NCBI RefSeq assembly: GCF_900100735.1 | Contig: NZ_FNCJ01000036.1 | Coordinates: 1 to 45,179, forward strand | Direction: 5' to 3' | DNA length: 45,179 nt | DNA from: Paraburkholderia phenazinium | GTDB taxonomy: Bacteria > Pseudomonadota > Gammaproteobacteria > Burkholderiales > Burkholderiaceae | Made by a program: the position numbers and the translations under genes | Notes under the pieces: model-generated | The model's input: the letters and a program-made list of their open reading frames with translations, nothing else | Databases searched by the model: none | What the model was told of the DNA's origin: nothing | Shown: one piece after another, positions 34,294-42,737 of the stretch | Layout of the letters: each line of letters starts with the position of its first letter | How positions within the stretch are numbered: position 1 is the first letter of the stretch

Positions 34294-35196
34294 ATGTCGA
34301 GACAGGATCGCTTGCCGCCAATGCAGACCTTGTCGGTGTTCGAATCGGCGGCGCGCCTCGCCAGCTTTACGGCAGCGGCACGCGAACTCGGCTCCACTCA
34401 GCCGGCGATCAGCCAGCGCGTCGTGCAACTGGAAGAAGACCTCGGCACCCCGCTGTTCGCCCGCGGGCACCGCGGCGTTTCACTCACACCCGAGGGCGAA
34501 CGACTGTTCGAAGCGGTCAGCCAGAGCCTCGACACCCTGCGCGTGGCCACGGCCGATATCCGCGCTCGCCGGGCGAGCGGCGCCCTGACGATCCTGACCG
34601 ATTTCGGTTTTGCGACCTATTGGCTGATGCCAAGGCTCACGCGCCTGAAGCAATTGATGCCGGATGTGAACGTGAAGATCATTACCTCGCAGGCAGGTCT
34701 CGATCCACGCCATGACCATGCGGACATTGCAATTGTCTTCGGCGATGGCGACTGGGCGCCGAGCACCTCGACGCGGCTCTTTCCCGAGGAAGTCACGCCG
34801 GTGTGCTCGCCGGCGTTTCGCGCGGCACACCCAGAGGTGACGGACGCCGCAGACTTGATCCGTCTGCCGCTGCTGCATGTGCAGCCGACGGAACCGGAAC
34901 GCTGGCTGGCGTGGAGCGGCTGGTTTGCTGCGCAGGGGCTCAATCCCCCGGCGGATCGGGACGGCATCACGTTTAACAGTTACGCGCTGGTGATTCATGG
35001 GGTATTGATGAACCAGGGAATTGCGCTGGGGTGGACACCGCTGGTGGACGAACTGGTGGCAAGCGGACAACTGGTCAAACTGCTCGACAAGCCGGTGACG
35101 ACCTCGCGCGGGTATTTTCTGGTGCGTCCGCAAGCACGGCCTGAAGCGGCGGCGGTGCCGTTGTTCCGCAGATGGTTGTTCGACGAATGCGCCTGA
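34294..35196 (+). CDS. LysR-family regulator of choline sulfate use
   Basis: 300 residues. An N-terminal winged helix (about 10-68) with FESAARLASFTAAARELGST and a LysR substrate domain (about 90-295). It is divergent from betC with a 170-bp shared gap, the layout of the regulator that accompanies choline-sulfatase genes in many proteobacteria. The ribosome site AAGGGGGAG is strong. The inducer is probably choline or choline-O-sulfate; this is inferred from context. Confidence 0.88.
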   Translation: MSRQDRLPPMQTLSVFESAARLASFTAAARELGSTQPAISQRVVQLEEDLGTPLFARGHRGVSLTPEGERLFEAVSQSLDTLRVATADIRARRASGALTILTDFGFATYWLMPRLTRLKQLMPDVNVKIITSQAGLDPRHDHADIAIVFGDGDWAPSTSTRLFPEEVTPVCSPAFRAAHPEVTDAADLIRLPLLHVQPTEPERWLAWSGWFAAQGLNPPADRDGITFNSYALVIHGVLMNQGIALGWTPLVDELVASGQLVKLLDKPVTTSRGYFLVRPQARPEAAAVPLFRRWLFDECA

Positions 35197-35282
35197 TGGG
35201 ACACCGCGACTGACGCTTTAAATGCGCCGCAGCGCGCGGCGCTGACGCACCGATACCAGCATCACGGCGGTTCGATTCTATT

Positions 35283-35321
35283 CGCGGGAAATGTGGCCTG
35301 ATTTACTTCAGCATTCCCGCG
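35283..35321 (+). promoter_or_regulatory. Bulged hairpin in the purU leader
   Basis: CGCGGGAA-A-TG pairs with CATTCCCGCG (10 bp, one bulged A) around an 18-nt loop, about 60 bp before the purU start. I do not recognise a known riboswitch class. It may equally be the end of the LysR transcript. Confidence 0.3.
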
Positions 35322-35382
35322 TGCGCTGAAGGTCTTTTTGATTGCGCTTCCGCGGGTTTCTCTATCGAAGCCAAGGATCCGC

Positions 35383-36261
35383 ATGTCCGCCACCGATCGC
35401 TCCCATCAGTTTGCCCTGACCCTCTCTTGCCCGAGCGCCGCAGGACAGGTTGCCGCCGTTGTTGGCTTTCTCGAGCGGCATCATTGCTATATCGATGAGT
35501 TCACTGTCTTCGACGATGAGATTAGTACGCGGTTTTTTGTGCGTTGTGTGTTTCATGGGGTTGCTGCGGCGCCCGCATTGCCTTTGCAGATTGACGTCTT
35601 GCGGCGGGAGTTTTCGGGTATTGCTGCTGACTTCGGGATGAGATGGGCGATTCATGATGTCGCTGCGCGGCCCAAGGTTTTGATTATGGTGTCGAAGCTC
35701 GAACACTGTCTCGCGGATTTGCTGTTTCGCTGGAAGATGGGGGAGCTCAAGATGGATATCGTGGGGGTGGTGTCGAATCATCCGGATCTAGAGGGGCTTG
35801 CGGCGCAGCATGGGTTGGCGTTTAGGCATTTTCCTGTGAATGCTGAGACGCGTGCTTCGCAGGAAGCGCAAGTGTTGGAGCTTTTTGAGTCTAGCGGCGC
35901 TGAGTTGATGATTCTTGCGCGGTATATGCAGATTCTTTCAGATCAGACTAGCCGGGCCCTCGCTGGGCGGGCTATCAATATTCATCATTCGTTCCTGCCA
36001 GGGTTTAAGGGGGCCAAGCCGTATCATCAGGCGCATGCGCGTGGGGTTAAGCTGATTGGCGCTACCGCGCATTTTGTTACTGATGATCTCGATGAAGGGC
36101 CTATTATTGAGCAGGTTGTTGAGAGGGTTGATCATTCCTATGGGCCTGAGAGGTTGCTGGCTGTTGGGAGGGATGTTGAGTGTATTACTCTTGCCAGGGC
36201 TGTTAAGGCGTTCGTCGAGCGGCGGGTTTTTATTAATGGGGATCGGACTGTGGTGCTTTGA
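35383..36261 (+). CDS. purU: Formyltetrahydrofolate deformylase
   Basis: 292 residues. An N-terminal ACT domain (about 8-85) precedes a formyltransferase-like domain with INIHHSFLPGFKGAKPYHQA, which holds the catalytic His, and DDLDEGPIIEQ, which holds the Asp. PurU hydrolyses 10-formyl-THF to formate and THF and balances one-carbon pools; it is often near betaine/choline demethylation genes. AAGGA lies 5 nt before the ATG. From about 35500 to the stop the wobble bases switch from C to T and G, unlike every neighbour, and the same bias continues after the stop codon. Confidence 0.95.
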   Translation: MSATDRSHQFALTLSCPSAAGQVAAVVGFLERHHCYIDEFTVFDDEISTRFFVRCVFHGVAAAPALPLQIDVLRREFSGIAADFGMRWAIHDVAARPKVLIMVSKLEHCLADLLFRWKMGELKMDIVGVVSNHPDLEGLAAQHGLAFRHFPVNAETRASQEAQVLELFESSGAELMILARYMQILSDQTSRALAGRAINIHHSFLPGFKGAKPYHQAHARGVKLIGATAHFVTDDLDEGPIIEQVVERVDHSYGPERLLAVGRDVECITLARAVKAFVERRVFINGDRTVVL

Positions 36262-36685
36262 GGTTTTTTTTGCCTGCGGCGCGTTGGTTTGGTTTGGTAT
36301 TCTTATGGTGTTGGCCTTTCCTTGCATTCTTAGTGGTCTATTAGGTTCGCCCCTGTGCGGGGCGGCACCTACTTTCTTTGCCGCCGCAAAGAAAGTAGGC
36401 AAAGAAAGCGGGCTTCACACCGCTAGCTCGTAGTGAGCCATCTCTGGCCTTGACCCGGGAACGGCCCAAGACGAGTCCTGCCCTCGCGCCACAAACGTTA
36501 GTGACAAAGGACTCATCCACCCCACTCCGCACTGCGTGCGTCGCGGATGGGTTTGACTGGGAAAGCCGGTCTGCGAAGGCACGCAACAAGGGGTAGGAAC
36601 AAGGTACGCGCAATTTTCTATCATAAGCCTCTTGGTTATGAAATGCGCTCGGCTTATGCGCGGATCGCCATAAGCGTCTATCCGC
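36262..36685. repeat. Burkholderia-type intergenic hairpin repeat (core 36340-36610)
   Basis: The segment from about 36340 holds a CGCCCC/GGGGCG hairpin (36348-36364), then a 14-bp perfect stem CCTACTTTCTTTGC / GCAAAGAAAGTAGG (36368-36399, loop CGCC), then GCAAAGAAAGCGGGCTTCACACCGC cut short. I recall this CTTTCTTTGCCGCCGCAAAGAAAG unit (shown in part) from many intergenic places in Burkholderia and Paraburkholderia. Small frames across it on the minus strand are spurious. The first 80 bp continue the G+T-rich strand bias of purU. Confidence 0.65.
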
Positions 36686-37126
36686 CTAAATGCCAGGGCA
36701 CCGTCGCAACCCCAGTGCTGCCTCGTCAAGGGCCTGCCTCAAGGCCGGTGTTGGCGTCCATTGACTTCCTTGTACGGTAAAGCGGGCCATCGCATCGACA
36801 ACCTTCGCAGTGCCTTTCTTGTCGTAACGGCCCAGGTTGGAGGCCATGAAGACTTCAAACAGCGAGCTACCTCGCTGCATGATCTGACCGACATTGAGAC
36901 GGCCCTGAGCATCAAAAGTGACAATCACAAAATCCCGATTGATCACGTGCGCGGGCTTGCGGTCCACCAGCTCAATGGTCAGGTTTGCGAGGCGCACGCG
37001 CTGATCCGCAAACTCCGGAAGGCAGTCACTGTCCGGAGTACCGAGCATGTTCCAGTAACGCGTCATTCCGATCTTCCGGATGACGTCGTCCGGCGTGATC
37101 AGAAATGTTCGATTCGAGTATCCCAT
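36686..37126 (-). CDS. Hypothetical protein next to a tyrosine recombinase
   Basis: 146 residues, not a family I can name. I start at ATG 37126 (MGYSNRTFLITPDDVIRKIG). It is soluble, alpha/beta by pattern, with segments RVRLANLTIELVDRKPAHVI and FVIVTFDAQGRLNV that look like strands of a small domain. It lies 93 bp downstream of the recombinase gene on the same strand, so the two may be co-expressed. It could belong to the mobile island; no catalytic motif is visible. Confidence 0.6.
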   Translation of the reverse strand: MGYSNRTFLITPDDVIRKIGMTRYWNMLGTPDSDCLPEFADQRVRLANLTIELVDRKPAHVINRDFVIVTFDAQGRLNVGQIMQRGSSLFEVFMASNLGRYDKKGTAKVVDAMARFTVQGSQWTPTPALRQALDEAALGLRRCPGI

Positions 37127-37219
37127 TGCAAAACCTTGGTCGTTGTGGCGGCACAATCGCGATCTCGTTCGTCACCAGGCCGCCTCATTTGGCCAATTTG
37201 CGATCGACGCGCTCATACT

Positions 37220-38911
37220 TTAGGCCTTTCGCGCCTCGAATGCTTGATCGAACTGCCGCGCACGCTGCACCTCGTCGCTATGCAGATAGGTCGACGTCGT
37301 TGAGATCGACGCGTGCCGCAGGTTGTCGCGCACCATGATCAGTTCGGCGCCGCGCGCGAGCGCGTGCGACGCGTGCGTGTGTCTCATCCAGTGCGGGCTG
37401 GCGCGCCGCAGCTTCTCAGCGGTTGCCGGCCGTTCGTCCTGGATCGCATCGGCCACCAGCACGAAGAATCGCCTCAGCACGCGCCACAGTCGCGTGCTTT
37501 CGATGCCCGCGCCATCCTCATCGAGACTCGCGACGAGAGGCATCGCCGGGTCCCAACGCGCTGGTGTTACGGGCAGTCCCCGCTGCATGAGAGACTGATC
37601 GAGCGCGGTGCGGGCGAGCGACGGCAACGCCACCTTTCCGAGCTTGCCGCCCTTGCCGAGCACGTGCAGCCAGTGATCGCCGTGCTCGTCGCGGCGGATG
37701 TCGCCGAGCGTCGCACCGACCAGCTCGCTCGCGCGCAGGCCGGTCGCATAGCCGAAGTCCAGTAGGAAGCGCAGGCGCTGCGCCGCCGGCACGCTCCAGC
37801 CGTACGACCACTCGAGGCCATCGGCGAACGTCCGGATCAGCAGCCATTCGCATTCGGAGAAACCTCGGGATACGTCCAGTCCGGCACGCCGTGCGTGGCT
37901 CTTGACCTTGACGCCGGCGAACGGATTCGCGAGCAGGTAACGCTGCTCGACCAGCCAGCGAAACATCGCCGACAGGACGTTCAGCGCGTACGCCGCCGAG
38001 CGTGCCGAAAGCGGGCCGATGAACGGCCGCCATTCGACGCTGTGCCGCGGTCGCGACGGTCCGATCCAGCGTTCACGCGGCGTCGGCCGCCGCAGGAAAC
38101 TCCGGTAGGCGATCGCATCGTCGGTGGTGAGCGACGACAGTGCGCAGTCGCGCTCGACGATCGCCCACAGGATCAGGCGTTCGGCTTCTTTCCGGTAAGC
38201 GCGCTGTGTGGCCGCCGACTCGTGCATTGAGAGCCAGGACTGAACCGCCTCATAGTCATTCGAAGCCTTGAGCAGGCAGGCGTGCGCCGGGGCGCGGAAC
38301 TGTCCGCGCGAGCCGTCGACCTCGTGCGGCACACACAACTGCTCCCACGGCACAATGCTGCCGGCCGGCGCCGCGACGATCAACGCGCGCGCCCGTTCGG
38401 TCAGCGCGGGATGCGCGGCGAAGAAAGCCTCGATGCGGCGTGCGCCTGCAGCACCGAGTCCGGCGATTACCGACCACCAGCGCCGCCGTCGCGGAATCCG
38501 CACGGTCAGGTCGGCCAGCGTCCGGATGCCGTGGGCATGCAGAGCCCCGGCAATGCGTGCGGGCAGCCACAGGTCGACCGGATCGGCGATCATCGGTACG
38601 GGCACCGGCAGATTGCGCAGCGTCTCGATTGCGCTGGCCACCCGATCCGCCGATGCTGTCGTCGCGCGATCGATGAAGACGCCCGCCAGATCCCCGCGAT
38701 GGCGCGCCTGCGCGTACGCGACGAGCCGGCGGCGAATCCGGCCGAGCACGCCGCGCGACGACGCGCCGGCTGCTCTTCGGTCGCCCAGGTAGCGGGCAAT
38801 GGCGGCCCGCGCGTCCAGGCCGGCGTACCACCCGCGCAGCGCCGCGAGTTCGGCTTCGTCCGGGAAGTTTGGGCCGGTGTGGCCGACGGGTAAGGCGTCA
38901 CGCGTTTTCAT
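37220..38911 (-). CDS. Site-specific tyrosine recombinase with long N-terminal domain
   Basis: 563 residues. The C-terminal catalytic domain has all tyrosine-recombinase residues: R393 (TGLRASEL), H507 and R510 (HWMRH), H533 (LRHASI) and nucleophile Y542 (STYLH). A core-binding domain lies at about 215-335. The N-terminal 200 residues, rich in Arg and Ala, include a helix-hairpin-helix-like part and fit the DUF3701 type found ahead of some integrases. No tRNA gene or attachment repeat is evident beside it. It marks the left side of an accessory segment that runs to the IS66 copy. Confidence 0.9.
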   Translation of the reverse strand: MKTRDALPVGHTGPNFPDEAELAALRGWYAGLDARAAIARYLGDRRAAGASSRGVLGRIRRRLVAYAQARHRGDLAGVFIDRATTASADRVASAIETLRNLPVPVPMIADPVDLWLPARIAGALHAHGIRTLADLTVRIPRRRRWWSVIAGLGAAGARRIEAFFAAHPALTERARALIVAAPAGSIVPWEQLCVPHEVDGSRGQFRAPAHACLLKASNDYEAVQSWLSMHESAATQRAYRKEAERLILWAIVERDCALSSLTTDDAIAYRSFLRRPTPRERWIGPSRPRHSVEWRPFIGPLSARSAAYALNVLSAMFRWLVEQRYLLANPFAGVKVKSHARRAGLDVSRGFSECEWLLIRTFADGLEWSYGWSVPAAQRLRFLLDFGYATGLRASELVGATLGDIRRDEHGDHWLHVLGKGGKLGKVALPSLARTALDQSLMQRGLPVTPARWDPAMPLVASLDEDGAGIESTRLWRVLRRFFVLVADAIQDERPATAEKLRRASPHWMRHTHASHALARGAELIMVRDNLRHASISTTSTYLHSDEVQRARQFDQAFEARKA

Positions 38912-39880
38912 GATCGGCAGTTTAGTTCAAAATCAGAGACGGACTGATAATGAAATTTATCTGTCTAGCAGCGATCCAAAACTTACCCGCTCGTTTCGAT
39001 TGATGCCCGCTCAACAGCGAACTCTTCCTACGGGCCGCTGGCGCGCGCCGAAAATCCATCGGCCGCATCAGGGTCGGACGGAACCGAATCAGAAACCCGT
39101 TCTGATTGTGGCATCGCAGCTTTTCTGGATGCCGAGAAATCGAAGGTTCTGCCGCATTTTTGAAAGATGGCCGTAACCGGTCGCTAAATAATCGGCAAAC
39201 CGGATGGCACTTAACCGCCACCGCTTCTCGGTCCCACAAAACACCAGAACGTAGGAGACGCTGAAATGGCGAAAAGCCGGTCAAGGTGAGCTCCGCGCGA
39301 CGAAGGCAGAGGTGGATTGCGCAACCGTCCGCGCGAAAGACGCTCAGAAGCTTATAGGTGAGTGACGTTCTGCTCTTATGTCCGGCGTGGATCGCCGAGC
39401 ACTTTTGAACACTGATCCCCAATATCAACGGCAGCTCGCACTGACATAAACAGCGGCACGGGATCCCAATGCATTTCCGTTTGTAAAAACCGACCCCGAC
39501 GAACTGTTGCCCGGGCGCACGCCGTATGCAAGAGGAGGAAGTCCGGCACGGAGACAGCAATCCATTCCTGCAAATCATCAATAGCGATGCCGGACAATCT
39601 GATGCGACGGACAGGTAAAAGCACCGCCGCACGACCGCAGCGTAAACCTCTCACTAACTCAGCGCCCCATCCGGACCGGGCGTGTGCAACACGTTCACAG
39701 GAGCAACGCTACACCACGCACCGTACAAGCACGTCGACGTCACCGTGTTGCGGAGGACGCAGTCGACAAGACACGTGAGTCATTCTTTAGCAATCTAGCA
39801 GTCACCTGGTTGGAGTGCTTGCCAGAGCAAAGAATCATCGGATAACTATGCGCGCCTTAAGCGCGCAAGGAGACAAGAGC
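38912..39880. other. 969-bp gap without recognised genes
   Basis: Lower GC than the core genes around it. Open frames here (for example a 236-codon one on the minus strand, Cys- and Arg-rich) lack ribosome sites and family features, and I do not accept them. It looks like decayed mobile-island DNA plus the recombinase promoter (left) and the MFS gene promoter (right). No tRNA, att repeat or CRISPR found. Confidence 0.5.
39849..39867 (+). promoter_or_regulatory. Hairpin touching the MFS gene ribosome site
   Basis: TGCGCGC and GCGCGCA pair around CTTAA. The right arm runs straight into AAGGAG, the ribosome site of the MFS gene. It could slow translation initiation or stabilise the 5' end of the mRNA. 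Confidence 0.35.
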
Positions 39881-41170
39881 ATGCGAACTAGTTCGAATCC
39901 CCTGGAATCAACGCGAGATGTCCAGCATGTTGAGACGCCCGCCATCGGCGCCGGGGCGTGGATGGTCCTCGCCTCAGCATTCGTCGGCTGGATGTTTGAC
40001 GCAATGGATCTGCAGCTCTTCACAATGATCATGCTGCCTGCCCTTCGCGACCTGCTGGGATCCTCTGGAAGTAGCGCAGCGCAGATAGGCGGCCTGATCA
40101 TAGGTGCGAAGCTGCTGAGCTGGGGCGTCGGCGGAATCGTTTTCGGCGTCCTTGCCGATCGCGTCGGGCGTGCACGTGTCATGCTCGCAACGATGGTCAT
40201 CTATTCGATATTCACCGCAGCCAGTGCACTCGCACAGAATTGGCATCAGTTGCTGGTGTTGCAGATGATTTCGGGGCTCGGCATTGGCGGAGAGTGGGCC
40301 GCTGGGGCGGCTCTCGTCGTCGAGACATGGCCCGAAAGGCATCGGGCCAAGGCCGTTCAGGTGATGCAGGCCGTCGGAGTTTTTGGGCTTATCCTCGCTT
40401 CTGTACTTGCGATCGTCATGGCGGGTCTGGGTTGGCGCTGGATATTGGCATTGGGCGCAGCCCCAGCGGTCGTCAGCCTCGGTTTGCGCCTTGTTACGCC
40501 CGAATCGGCTCGATGGAAGCGTTCGCATGAAGCCGCCCTCCTTCACCGGGGACCCAGAATGGGTTCGCTCTCGGAAATATTCGGAAAACCGCTGAGGCGT
40601 CGAACCCTGGTTGGCTCACTGATTGCCGCGGCGATGATGATTGGTAGTTGGGGCGGGGCAGTCCTGTTCCCGGTTCTATTACAGGTCATGTCTCCTGGCC
40701 TCAGCGCCGCAGAACTGACTCACCAGACGGGCACCACTTTCATGGCAATGAATGCAGGCGCCGTGCTCGGTTTCGCGTCGACGCTAGTCACGGTATGGCT
40801 ACTGCCCCGCATATCGCGGCGCGCCGTGTATGCCGGCTATTGCGCAGGTGCATGGACTACAACGATTTTTCTCTATACCGCCGGCACTACCCTCCCCCTC
40901 TTTCGCCTAGCGATGTTCGTGTTCGGCTACTTTGCTATAGGTGGGTTCGGTATCGTTGCCCTGTATTTGACTGAGCTCTTTCCCGGGCACTTACGCGCGA
41001 CCGGCCAAGGGTTCTCGTGGAACGTGGGACGGCTCTTCACTGCTATCGGCCCGCTAACGATTTCCGCGGCGTCCGAGACATTTGGGCTCAATGCCGTTGG
41101 GATCGCGATTGCGAGCGCGTTCGGCATCGGTCTTGCGGCCGTCGCATTCGGACCGGAGACGGGCCGCTAG
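39881..41170 (+). CDS. MFS transporter (organic acid / sugar acid type)
   Basis: 429 residues, twelve membrane segments. Motif A is GVLADRVGRARV between helices 2 and 3; helix 1 has GWMFDAMDLQLFTMIMLPAL, the pattern (Asp-Ala-x-Asp) seen in aromatic-acid and sialic/shikimate-type H+ symporters. I start at ATG 39881, 8 nt after AAGGAG; an upstream ATG at 39848 has no such site. The substrate is unknown; a carboxylate is likely from the subfamily. A porin gene follows after 138 bp, suggesting an outer- plus inner-membrane uptake pair. Confidence 0.88.
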   Translation: MRTSSNPLESTRDVQHVETPAIGAGAWMVLASAFVGWMFDAMDLQLFTMIMLPALRDLLGSSGSSAAQIGGLIIGAKLLSWGVGGIVFGVLADRVGRARVMLATMVIYSIFTAASALAQNWHQLLVLQMISGLGIGGEWAAGAALVVETWPERHRAKAVQVMQAVGVFGLILASVLAIVMAGLGWRWILALGAAPAVVSLGLRLVTPESARWKRSHEAALLHRGPRMGSLSEIFGKPLRRRTLVGSLIAAAMMIGSWGGAVLFPVLLQVMSPGLSAAELTHQTGTTFMAMNAGAVLGFASTLVTVWLLPRISRRAVYAGYCAGAWTTTIFLYTAGTTLPLFRLAMFVFGYFAIGGFGIVALYLTELFPGHLRATGQGFSWNVGRLFTAIGPLTISAASETFGLNAVGIAIASAFGIGLAAVAFGPETGR

Positions 41171-41308
41171 AGAAAGCACGGGAATTGGTGTGGGCCGAAC
41201 GCCATCTTCAAGAAGTCAACGGCGATCTCTAACAAATCCACGATGCGGAGCATCGTTGCGTGGTCGTAAAAAACAAAGACAAAAATCTCAGGAACATGAG
41301 GAGACGAA

Positions 41309-42433
41309 ATGAAAGCAAAGATAAACTTTGCGGCGACGATTGCCGTGCTTAGTAGTGCAGTGTATGCAGAATCGTCAGTGACGCTGTACGGCGTCATCGA
41401 TTCTGGATTTCTATACCAAACCACGTCGGCGTCTTCGTTCGCATCGAAAGCACCCAACACGGGGGCTGTCGTCCAGCTTAAGGATGGCGGAATCTACCAA
41501 AGCATCTGGGGCGTTAAGGGTAGCGAAGAAATCGGGAACGGCTATAAAGTGAATTTCAAGCTGCAGGGTGCGTTCAACAGCGGAAATGGTAAATCGGGTT
41601 TGGGCGACACGGCAGACGAAACGGCAATCTTCAACCAGCAGTCAACTGTAGGAATATCGGGCCCGTTTGGCACATTCGACGCTGGCAGGCAGTTCACGCC
41701 GATGATCTATGCAATGGCGGACACCGATGTCCGCTCCGCGCAGTACTTCGGCAGCATCCTTACCGCGTGGCTGGGCATGAATCAGGCGGCGGGGTGGCAA
41801 GGTGCGAGTACGAACGGCCCGCTCGGCGCATTATGGGACAGTAATGCGCTTGTATATCAATCGCCGAAGATCTACGGGGTCTCGCTCGCGCTGGAATACG
41901 CACCGGGTGGAGTGCCAGGGCAAATCCAGGGGCGCACGCGAGAGTCGGCCGTTTTGAAGTATGCGAATTACGGTCTCAATCTGTCTGCCGTCTACTACAA
42001 CGGGCACGATACGAACCCCTCCCCCACAACTGTGCCGGCCGGAGTGAGCAACAACCGCTTTTACTACCTGGGCGCGATGTACACATTTCATAGCCTTTCT
42101 GTAGCCGGTTCGTACGGCGTTGGAAGGAACCCGGCAAACCCCGGTCGGGTGGATTACGAACTCATCTCCGTCGGTGTGGGATACAGAGTCTTCCCGACCT
42201 TGAAGTTGACTTCCGGGTATTACCACCTGAAGGACAGGAACGATGGAGTCAACCACTCAACTGAGGTTGCAATTGGTACCGAATATAGCTTATCCAAAGC
42301 CACTTTAGGTTACGTTCAGGTCGGTTACGTACACAACAAGGGAACAATGAATCAGGCGATTACGTACGGTGCGCCAGTTGCCCCTGGTGTTTCGACTACC
42401 GCTGCGATGATTGGCGTGCGCCATAACTTCTAG
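41309..42433 (+). CDS. Outer-membrane porin of the accessory segment
   Basis: 374 residues. A short Sec signal ends SSAVYA, the mature protein begins ESSVTLYGVIDSGFLYQT, and it ends in Phe (VRHNF). IWGVKGSEEIGNGYKVNFKL and FDAGRQFTPM match the porin family but differ clearly from the two other porins in the window, and codon use is less GC-biased. AGGAG lies just before the ATG. It follows the MFS transporter and is followed 30 bp later by a truncated BON-domain gene, so the three may form one transcript. Confidence 0.93.
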   Translation: MKAKINFAATIAVLSSAVYAESSVTLYGVIDSGFLYQTTSASSFASKAPNTGAVVQLKDGGIYQSIWGVKGSEEIGNGYKVNFKLQGAFNSGNGKSGLGDTADETAIFNQQSTVGISGPFGTFDAGRQFTPMIYAMADTDVRSAQYFGSILTAWLGMNQAAGWQGASTNGPLGALWDSNALVYQSPKIYGVSLALEYAPGGVPGQIQGRTRESAVLKYANYGLNLSAVYYNGHDTNPSPTTVPAGVSNNRFYYLGAMYTFHSLSVAGSYGVGRNPANPGRVDYELISVGVGYRVFPTLKLTSGYYHLKDRNDGVNHSTEVAIGTEYSLSKATLGYVQVGYVHNKGTMNQAITYGAPVAPGVSTTAAMIGVRHNF

Positions 42434-42463
42434 TACGACGACTACCAGCAATTGGAGGATTCA

Positions 42464-42706
42464 ATGAATGCTGCTCAAATACTGAAACTGGTCGTCGGCG
42501 CGATAGCCGTAATTGCGACCCTAAATGGATGGTCCCAGACCAGCGAGCCAGCCAATCCCACCGGATCAACCGGAATCGGACCAAACACGGTGCGAGGAAC
42601 GGCTTCAGCATCCAATCGTGCTCTACGCAAGCGGACATACGCCGCCCTGGCAAAGCACAGCGAGATTGACGCCGGAAGCATTAGCATTACCGCGAAAGAT
42701 GGGTAA
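42464..42706 (+). pseudogene. BON-domain secreted protein, cut by the IS66 element
   Basis: 80 codons are left. A perfect ribosome site (TTGGAGGATTCA then ATG) and a Sec-like signal ending near LNGWSQ precede a linker and the start of a BON domain: NRALRKRTYAALAKHSEIDAG then SISITAKDG. BON proteins of this family normally go on for about 40 more residues (GAVTLDG and onward). Here the frame meets TAA, which comes from the first bases of the IS66 inverted repeat (GTAAGCGC at 42703). The missing 3' part should lie beyond the window. BON proteins bind the envelope and respond to osmotic stress. Confidence 0.75.
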
Positions 42707-42728
42707 GCGCGCAGCAAACCCGCCTTGA
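42703..42728. repeat. Left terminal inverted repeat of IS66 element
   Basis: Starts GTAAGCGCGCAGCAAACCCG; 21 of 26 positions match the reverse complement of the right end at 45154-45179. Confidence 0.85.
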
Positions 42729-42737
42729 CGGATTGCG

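Noticed and set aside
36341..36729. Small minus-strand frames across the hairpin repeat (containing AFFAYFLCGGKES)
   Set aside because: The peptide is the translation of a dispersed intergenic repeat and is commonly mis-annotated.
38922..39632. 236-codon minus-strand frame in the gap after the recombinase
   Set aside because: Cys/Arg-rich, no ribosome site, no recognisable family; treated as chance.
39885..39905. tRNA-like GTTCGAATCCCC stretch
   Set aside because: It lies inside the MFS coding sequence and has no acceptor stem or anticodon arm around it.
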